From JARRRL01 sp037380725 (GTDB lineage Bacteria; Pseudomonadota; Gammaproteobacteria; Pseudomonadales; JANQJO01): a stretch of 5,318 nucleotides of DNA. The stretch spans positions 1-5,318 of the forward strand of contig JARRRL010000227.1 of NCBI GenBank assembly GCA_037380725.1, written 5' to 3'. Of the stretch, positions 1-4,521 are shown piece after piece. The position numbers and the translations under genes were made by a program. Position 1 is the first letter of the stretch. The number at the start of each line of letters is the position of its first letter. Below the pieces are notes generated by a model. That model searched no databases and was not told the origin of the DNA. It saw only the letters and a program-made list of their open reading frames with translations.

Positions 1-106
1 CAATGGCCTCTAAGCACGTGGACAGAGTTCTAATTCGCTAACGGGTATGCAATTGCGGTATTGCGCGACAACGACCTGACGCACACGCCATAGACACGTG
101 TTCGAA

Positions 107-115
107 TTATACACA
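107..115 (+). promoter_or_regulatory. Possible DnaA box
   Basis: TTATACACA is an exact match to the DnaA box consensus TTATNCACA and is followed by an AT-rich stretch (116-123). A single 9-bp match can arise by chance in a window of this size, and I found no second clear box nearby, so binding is uncertain. It is recorded because the window also carries a replication initiator gene. Confidence 0.25.
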
Positions 116-194
116 AATTATATCCCGATCACAATCAGAAATACACGTTTGTTCTACACCATGATACGTCATCACTCAATCAGAAAGAACGATG

Positions 195-233
195 TTTGTC
201 AGGCAATAAACATCTACTGTTTTGTCAAGCAAT
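195..233 (+). repeat. Direct repeat pair TTTGTCARGCAAT
   Basis: TTTGTCAGGCAAT (195-207) and TTTGTCAAGCAAT (221-233) differ at one base and start 26 bp apart. A shorter copy, TTGTCAGGC, lies at 296-304. They could be binding sites for a regulator of rimO or remnants of an iteron-like array. Nothing in the window identifies the protein that would bind them. Confidence 0.35.
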
Positions 234-329
234 TGAAGTAAAAGACGACTACAGCGAGATGACCTTAAACTCAACTGATGATAGAATGCGCCCGGTTGTC
301 AGGCTGTTCAGTATGAATGATCGCAACAG

Positions 330-357
330 CTGACATAACTATTAATCTTCCTAGAAC
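330..357 (+). promoter_or_regulatory. Candidate sigma70 promoter for rimO
   Basis: CTGACA (330-335, five of six matches to TTGACA) is separated by 16 bp from TAGAAC (352-357, four of six matches to TATAAT). This would start transcription near 364. A second weaker candidate is TTGAAC (391-396), 17 bp, TATCTA (414-419); it would start transcription near 426, downstream of the first possible rimO ATG, and so would favour the ATG at 450. Neither is strong. Confidence 0.25.
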
Positions 358-449
358 TATTTAGTTTAGTAGCTGGTAGTAGTTTAAAATTTGAACCTTG
401 AATCCGGTTTCTGTATCTAGGAATGACCGTAACTCGAGTACCACTCTCT

Positions 450-1853
450 ATGAGCAAGCCTACCAGTACTAACCCGGCACCAACAATTGGATTCGTCTCG
501 CTTGGCTGTCCAAAAGCCTTGGTGGATTCCGAACGCATCATGACTCAACTAAGCCTAGAAGGATATAGCCTAGTTTCCGATTATGATCAAGCCGACGCCG
601 TCATTGTCAATACCTGCGGGTTTATTGATGCCGCCAAAGCGGAATCATTAGACGCTATTGGTGAAGCTTTAACAGAAAATGGCCGTGTCATTGTCACTGG
701 CTGTCTCGGGAAAGATGCTGAAAACATTACAGAACACTATCCAAATGTGTTAGCGGTAACCGGACCACACCAATACGAAGCTGTTATTAATGCGGTTCAC
801 CAGAACGTTCCACGCCCTGAACACAACCCTTACCTGCACTTGGTACCGCCACACGGTGTAAAGCTCACACCAAAGCACTATGCGTATTTAAAAATTTCAG
901 AAGGTTGCAACCACCGTTGTACCTTTTGCATCATTCCGGATTTGCGCGGCAAATTAACCAGTCGCCAAATCGATGATGTCTTGCGTGAAGCAGAAAAGCT
1001 TGCCGCAAGTGGTGTAAAGGAACTGCTCGTCATCTCGCAAGATACCAGCGCTTATGGCGCCGACATACAATATCAATCAGCAACATGGCGCAATAATATT
1101 TACAATAGTAATTTAATGGGCTTGAGTCAAGCTCTCAGTGAGTTGGGCATCTGGGTTCGTTTACACTACGTTTATCCGTATCCTCATGTCGATAAAATAA
1201 TACCCATGATGGCAGCGGGAAAACTTCTTCCTTACTTAGATATCCCATTGCAACACGGAAGCCCTCAAGTTCTTAAGCGCATGAGACGGCCTGCTCATGC
1301 AGAGAATACGTTAAAACGCCTACAACAATGGCGTGAAATTTGTCCAGATTTAGTCTTGCGAAGTACGTTTATAGTTGGTTTCCCAGGCGAAACTGAAAGC
1401 GACTTTCAAACACTGTTGGACTTTCTTGATGAAGCCCAAATTGATCGAGTAGGTTGTTTTTCGTACTCACCTGTTGAAGGAGCACGTGCAAACGCATTAG
1501 AAGATCCAATTCCTGAATCTGAAAAACAGGCTCGCTGGAACACGTTTATGGCACATCAACAAGTCATTAGTGAGCGTAAATTGCAGCAACGAATTGGACA
1601 AACTTTAACGGTTTTAGTAGATGAAGTCGACGAGGAAGGTGCAATCGCTCGAAGTTATGCTGATGCCCCTGAAATTGACGGTAACGTTTATCTGAATGGC
1701 GAGTCAAATTTAAAACCTGGAGATCTCATACAGGCGACAATTTATGCATCAGACGAATACGACCTTTGGGGAGAATGTGTCCCCGAATCACTCCCCAACC
1801 ATGAGACCCAAGTCGTCCAAGTCCGTGATGCGCAATGCCATAAGCCACGCTGA
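450..1853 (+). CDS. rimO: Ribosomal protein S12 methylthiotransferase RimO
   Basis: RimO is a cytoplasmic radical-SAM enzyme that adds a methylthio group to the beta-carbon of the conserved aspartate of ribosomal protein S12 (Asp89 in E. coli), using two [4Fe-4S] clusters and S-adenosylmethionine. Counted from the ATG at 450, the N-terminal MTTase domain carries cluster cysteines 20 (GCPK), 56 (NTCGF) and 85 (TGCLG). The radical-SAM motif CNHRCTFC places cysteines at 153, 157 and 160. A TRAM-like domain covers roughly 371-437 and ends in DEYDLWG, where the E. coli protein also practically ends. About 26 extra residues follow, and most of their DNA is antisense to the end of the ParB-like gene. 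An in-frame ATG at 423 would add nine residues. I prefer 450 because its MSKxT start aligns with E. coli RimO; neither start has a well-spaced ribosome binding site. All key residues are present, so it should be active. Confidence 0.95.
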   Translation: MSKPTSTNPAPTIGFVSLGCPKALVDSERIMTQLSLEGYSLVSDYDQADAVIVNTCGFIDAAKAESLDAIGEALTENGRVIVTGCLGKDAENITEHYPNVLAVTGPHQYEAVINAVHQNVPRPEHNPYLHLVPPHGVKLTPKHYAYLKISEGCNHRCTFCIIPDLRGKLTSRQIDDVLREAEKLAASGVKELLVISQDTSAYGADIQYQSATWRNNIYNSNLMGLSQALSELGIWVRLHYVYPYPHVDKIIPMMAAGKLLPYLDIPLQHGSPQVLKRMRRPAHAENTLKRLQQWREICPDLVLRSTFIVGFPGETESDFQTLLDFLDEAQIDRVGCFSYSPVEGARANALEDPIPESEKQARWNTFMAHQQVISERKLQQRIGQTLTVLVDEVDEEGAIARSYADAPEIDGNVYLNGESNLKPGDLIQATIYASDEYDLWGECVPESLPNHETQVVQVRDAQCHKPR

Positions 1854-2720
1854 GAAAACTTCTTCGGAAGGTAAGATGCAAGATATTTCTCTCGTCGAAC
1901 GAGCAGACACATTGCTTGACCATTTTAAGTCAGACAGTTCTGATGCATGGTGCAAATCGTTTAATATATTTGAAATAAAATCAGTATGGGGCCTCGCGGT
2001 CACGCGTACCCCTTGACCACTTGAAATAACGCTTACCTGACAACCCCATCTTTCAGCTAGGCGATTTGAAATAGCTTTTGTGAGTAACTTTTCGAGTCGA
2101 ACGTCATTTTTTCGGTATACTGCGCGCTCAAGCTCCCGAACACTGACTGTATCATCTTGAATCCACTTGATTAATTCCTCTTGACGACCGATGTCTTTTT
2201 CATAGCTCAGGATGCGCGCCTGTGATGCGGTTAAATGACCTTTCAAAAAAGCCGACTTCACCTCAAGTCCCAATTTTGTTAATTGGATAGCATTGTTCAC
2301 ATAACTGCGTGTGACTCCAAATTGCTTGGCGATTTGGTGTTGACTTAAGCCCGATTCGTGAGCACGGCGAAAAGCCAATCCTTGCTGTAATGTTTTGAAT
2401 TGTGGTCGATTTCTATCCGAACTTTTTTCAACATCAATCTGTTCTTCCGCATCACCAAATCGAAACGGTATGGGTCCAAGGGGGACAATCAAACACCACA
2501 ACCCCAATACATCCAATGCTTTCGCAGCGTATATAACCGATATATCACTGCGCACCCGGTATCGCCTTCGACTGCCCATCGAAGAGACCAGTACAAGAGG
2601 CCACCGATTTTCTGCCAGGCTAAATTGCTGAATCAAGTTTTCTATACGAGGTAGATCGGGTTTATTACATTCTCTTAACGCCAGTAACTCCAAGGGTACA
2701 AACTTCAATTCCGACGACAT
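1788..2720 (-). CDS. Divergent ParB/Spo0J-like DNA-binding protein
   Basis: This 310-residue protein has the layout of a ParB-family partition protein. A degenerate N-terminal domain covers about 1-90. A helix-turn-helix lies at about 122-146 (LSQHQIAKQFGVTRSYVNNA). The following helical part at 162-201 contains HLTASQAR and SVRELERAV, typical of the ParB central domain. A C-terminal segment at about 216-256 resembles the Spo0J dimerisation domain. The GERR-type signature expected near residues 57-61 reads RSDIS, and no clear ENxxRxDLSPxE motif is present, so CTP binding as in canonical ParB is doubtful. It could be a KorB-like regulator or an accessory partition or origin-binding protein. 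It is the last gene of the minus-strand module, 69 bp after rep. It has a strong ribosome binding site and a 22-bp palindrome just upstream, which suggests autoregulation. Its last 66 bp overlap the end of rimO. Confidence 0.85.
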   Translation of the reverse strand: MSSELKFVPLELLALRECNKPDLPRIENLIQQFSLAENRWPLVLVSSMGSRRRYRVRSDISVIYAAKALDVLGLWCLIVPLGPIPFRFGDAEEQIDVEKSSDRNRPQFKTLQQGLAFRRAHESGLSQHQIAKQFGVTRSYVNNAIQLTKLGLEVKSAFLKGHLTASQARILSYEKDIGRQEELIKWIQDDTVSVRELERAVYRKNDVRLEKLLTKAISNRLAERWGCQVSVISSGQGVRVTARPHTDFISNILNDLHHASELSDLKWSSNVSARSTREISCILPSEEVFSAWLMALRITDLDDLGLMVGE

Positions 2721-2726
2721 CTTTCG

Positions 2727-2734
2727 ACCTCCTC
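2727..2734 (-). promoter_or_regulatory. Strong ribosome binding site of the ParB-like gene
   Basis: On the minus strand GAGGAGGT lies 6 bp upstream of the ATG at 2720. It is the best Shine-Dalgarno match in the window and fixes the start of the 310-residue ParB-like protein. Confidence 0.8.
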
Positions 2735-2737
2735 ATT

Positions 2738-2759
2738 GTTTGACACACGTGTGTCAAAC
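2738..2759. promoter_or_regulatory. 22-bp perfect palindrome, operator or parS-like site
   Basis: The half-site GTTTGACACAC is followed directly by its exact reverse complement, giving a perfect 22-bp palindrome centred on CACGTG. It lies in the 69-bp gap between rep and the ParB-like gene, four bases upstream of the latter's Shine-Dalgarno sequence. No T-run follows on either strand, so it is not an intrinsic terminator. The CACGTG centre with outer GTTT arms recalls the chromosomal parS centre, though the spacing differs. The position suggests an operator for the downstream gene or a partition site; which protein binds is not shown. Confidence 0.7.
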
Positions 2760-2789
2760 TTATCGGGATTGAATAGCTTTGAAAACCAT

Positions 2790-4181
2790 TTACTTCTCAT
2801 TGACCGATTCAGAAACGTTTGTCGCCGCAAAAAGTCCTCGAAAAGCTGATTCAACATCCGCTTGCAAGGCATCTGGAACATACTGCTTAAGCAAACCTCT
2901 GACTTCGCGAACCTGCCATTTAGCTCCTAATTGTATAGTTCGTTCACGAAGATGAGCAGGAACAAAACCCAGCCATAAACCTTTTAATAATGAGCTCACT
3001 TCAAATAGATCTTCAGCACACGCTAAAGTGATTGACATATGGCTAATATTTGTTCTTTCAATCGCGTTATCTTGTAAATTGAGCATCTTAGATGAAGCAT
3101 GTAATGCTTTACTCGCCGTGAGATCTGTACTTTTATTGGGTTCATAAGCTGCAAAATTTTTACGCATAGCATCGACCAAATATCCACCTTGCTGAGAAAA
3201 CTTAAATCCAACTTGCTGTGACCGCTCGTTGACATATTGTAACTGAGCTTTAGTATATTCAGGCGAATACTGACCTGCTAACTCTTTTGCCAATGTACGG
3301 TTTACGCCTTTTTCTTCCATGAGTTGCGTTAAGTGTTCCGCGACAGCTCCCCGAAGTGTTACAAAAATAAATTGTATGTGTGTTACTTTTCTACCCGTCT
3401 TTCGAATTCGATAATTCACTGAAAATTGGCAACGGCCTTCTTGATAAAACCGATTTATTTCTTTAATCGCTGGATCAATAACTCCTTGGCGGAATGTGGC
3501 ATACTCAGGGTATGCAAATTGCCCCGATGATGTTTTTTCGACACCCAATAATTTTTTAGCTAATTCCATTGTTAACCACGGTGATTTACCCACACGTAGG
3601 TAACGACAGCCATTTTCATATAGCTTGAAAGCGCCCTTTTTCTTGAAATTACGCATAGTCGCTAAGTCAACTTTTGCGTAGAGAAGTGGATCACAAAGCC
3701 TAAACGCTGTTTTCATGTTAAAGGCATAAGATAAAAGCCCCCCTGAATGAATACTGGCTTCTTCAAACACGCTAGCAACGGTGAACTCAGGAAACAGGGC
3801 ATCTAATTGTTTTTCAATCAGCGCTCGAATTTGTCTTTGTTGGGGCTTAGTTTGTGCCTGTAGTGTAATCAAATCGGTTTCTAATTTTTGAAAATAGTGA
3901 CTCCTGACTATTTTTTGAAATCGAGGATTATTTTTTGCTTCGTTAAGATTATGACGTGCCGCTTCCTTTTGCTTTCGACAGTAATTACCTTCTTCACCAA
4001 GAAAGTCCCACTCAACTTGTACTTGAGCGATGGATTGCACAATGGTTTTTAAGTGAGAGGTATTGCGTGAGGTGATTCCCATGTATTCATAGGCTTGTTT
4101 AAATGTCATAAAATGTGCTTTTTCTTCAAGCAAGCAATCGAAGGCATGATAAATCATGCCATTAAGTAATTTATGCCCCAA
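2790..4181 (-). CDS. Rep_3-family plasmid replication initiator protein
   Basis: This is a plasmid replication initiator of the Rep_3 (RepB/Pi-like) superfamily, which binds iterons at the origin, opens the DNA and recruits host replication proteins. Counted from the TTG at 4181 (463 residues), winged-helix 1 begins at the very first residues (KLLNGMIYHAFD) and includes QVEWDFLGEEG at about 54-64. Core motifs follow: LSYAFNMKTAFRLCDPLLYAKVDL (150-173), winged-helix 2 with DPAIKEINRF (236-245) and a basic RKTGRKVTHIQF stretch (260-271). After that come the helical tail motif typical of these proteins (KGVNRTLAKEL, about 291-301; QGGYLVDAMRKNF, about 331-343) and about 120 residues I do not recognise. 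About 70 charged residues (63-132) interrupt winged-helix 1. The TTG start is doubtful: the frame is open to 4361 and family-like sequence (KSVGAIHSWADLNLLG) continues upstream, yet no in-frame ATG or GTG exists there. Confidence 0.85.
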   Translation of the reverse strand: MGHKLLNGMIYHAFDCLLEEKAHFMTFKQAYEYMGITSRNTSHLKTIVQSIAQVQVEWDFLGEEGNYCRKQKEAARHNLNEAKNNPRFQKIVRSHYFQKLETDLITLQAQTKPQQRQIRALIEKQLDALFPEFTVASVFEEASIHSGGLLSYAFNMKTAFRLCDPLLYAKVDLATMRNFKKKGAFKLYENGCRYLRVGKSPWLTMELAKKLLGVEKTSSGQFAYPEYATFRQGVIDPAIKEINRFYQEGRCQFSVNYRIRKTGRKVTHIQFIFVTLRGAVAEHLTQLMEEKGVNRTLAKELAGQYSPEYTKAQLQYVNERSQQVGFKFSQQGGYLVDAMRKNFAAYEPNKSTDLTASKALHASSKMLNLQDNAIERTNISHMSITLACAEDLFEVSSLLKGLWLGFVPAHLRERTIQLGAKWQVREVRGLLKQYVPDALQADVESAFRGLFAATNVSESVNEK

Positions 4182-4230
4182 TAAGTTTAAATCGGCCCAA
4201 GAATGTATTGCTCCAACTGATTTGGTATAG

Positions 4231-4261
4231 TTTATAACAGCAGCTGGGATGTTTGAGTCAA
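4231..4261 (-). promoter_or_regulatory. Candidate minus-strand promoter for rep
   Basis: On the minus strand TTGACT (4261-4256, five of six) is followed after 19 bp by TATAAA (4236-4231, five of six). The spacing is longer than the ideal 17 bp. Transcription would begin near 4224 and give a short leader before the TTG at 4181. It conflicts with the family-like rep sequence that starts at or upstream of this point, so only one of the two readings can be right. Confidence 0.3.
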
Positions 4262-4326
4262 TAGCAGCATCAGATAGTTCACTCTCGACCGTTGATTCTT
4301 TGATCAGTGGCTCGGATTTTATTAAA

Positions 4327-4521
4327 ATGAAAGGGATCGATGATCTAATCTCAGTCGTTGATCAAGGCGTCTCGCCGGAGCAAGGCATAGCTCGGGCTAC
4401 CGTGTCCTATTCTCAATATCTTCTTAAATGCAAAACAGGACACGCGTGTCCTGTTGGCAGATATAGTGTGTATTCAGCAGTTAGAAAGTACCATCTCGAC
4501 AATCCTGCAGTATTTGTTTAA
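4327..4521 (+). CDS. Possible small hypothetical protein
   Basis: A plus-strand frame starts with ATG at 4327 (64 residues) or ATG at 4249 (90 residues) and ends at 4521. I do not recognise the product. The stretch from SPEQGIARATVSYSQYLL to RYSVYSAVRKYHLDNPAVFV reads like a compact helical, mildly basic protein, and its middle crosses DNA that no other gene occupies. Against it: there is no well-spaced ribosome binding site, it contains the palindrome at 4434-4455, its end overlaps parB by 41 bp on the other strand, and its beginning lies opposite the possible rep N-terminus. It may be a chance frame. Confidence 0.25.
   Translation: MKGIDDLISVVDQGVSPEQGIARATVSYSQYLLKCKTGHACPVGRYSVYSAVRKYHLDNPAVFV
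4401..4408 (-). repeat. Extra half-site of the 4434-4455 palindrome
   Basis: AGGACACG, read on the minus strand, repeats the inner half of the palindrome at 4434-4455. The three copies lie at 4401-4408 (minus), 4437-4444 (plus) and 4445-4452 (minus), the two minus copies 44 bp apart. Rep_3 initiators often bind monomer repeats at the origin and an inverted pair of the same half-site as an operator. This layout fits that pattern but is short of an array. Confidence 0.45.
4434..4455. promoter_or_regulatory. 22-bp perfect palindrome upstream of rep
   Basis: AACAGGACACG is followed by its exact reverse complement, centred on ACGCGT. It lies between the parB stop and the rep frame. The GACAC/GTGTC arms are shared with the palindrome at 2738-2759, but here they are separated by 2 bp rather than 4. 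It could be the autoregulatory operator of rep, a partition site for ParB, or both. As an intrinsic terminator of parB it is less convincing, because only TTTTGCATTT follows on the minus strand. Confidence 0.65.

Larger units (their letters stand above)
1..422. other. Non-coding region upstream of rimO
   Basis: No reading frame here looks like a protein. The only frame open from the left edge that could be a gene tail stops at 39-41 after about 12 codons, too little to judge. The stretch is AT-rich in its middle. It holds a perfect match to the DnaA box consensus TTATNCACA at 107-115, an exact 10-bp direct repeat CAATCAGAAA at 132-141 and 177-186, a near-exact 13-bp direct repeat TTTGTCARGCAAT at 195-207 and 221-233 with a 9-bp partial copy at 296-304, and an ACACGTGT palindrome at 94-101 that matches the core of the operator-like palindrome at 2738-2759. 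It presumably also contains the rimO promoter. I see no tRNA, rRNA or clear terminator. Confidence 0.6.
4182..4480. other. Interval between rep and parB, likely origin or control region
   Basis: This 299-bp stretch separates the parB stop from the first usable rep start. It holds a 22-bp perfect palindrome (4434-4455) with an extra half-site (4401-4408), an imperfect direct repeat TCTCnnnCGTTGAT at 4283-4296 and 4349-4362, an AT-rich patch (4317-4330) and a candidate minus-strand promoter. The rep reading frame stays open through it back to a TGA at 4362-4364. Rep_3 origins usually lie next to rep, so this is the best place in the window for an origin, but no regular iteron array is visible. 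Confidence 0.4.

Noticed and set aside
94..116. GTTCGAATT resembling a tRNA T-loop
   Set aside because: The flanking bases do not pair as a T-stem, and no acceptor, D or anticodon arms are found around it.
308..541. Minus-strand open frame of 77 codons across the rimO start
   Set aside because: It lies opposite the certain RimO N-terminus, has no recognisable motif and no ribosome binding site. It is a shadow.
1768..1796. Inverted GGGGAG / CTCCCC arms at the end of rimO
   Set aside because: The 6-bp arms have a 17-base loop and no T-run, inside coding sequence of one or both genes. Too weak to call a terminator or recombination site.
1859..1870. CTTC-TTCG-GAAG mini-hairpin just after the rimO stop as a terminator
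   Set aside because: The stem is only 4 bp, no T-run follows on the plus strand, and it lies within the ParB-like coding region. On the minus strand TTTTC follows, but that is still inside the gene.
1726..2016. Open frames on both strands at the rimO/ParB-like junction (1726-1923 minus, 1744-2016 plus)
   Set aside because: Both are alternate frames of rimO and the ParB-like gene. The compositions are not protein-like, and the two real genes explain the DNA.
2395..2654. Two plus-strand open frames of about 80 codons
   Set aside because: They are antisense to the N-terminal half of the ParB-like gene and have no domain, ribosome binding site or promoter.
3023..3235. Minus-strand open frame of 70 codons inside rep
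   Set aside because: It is an alternate frame of the well-supported Rep coding sequence.
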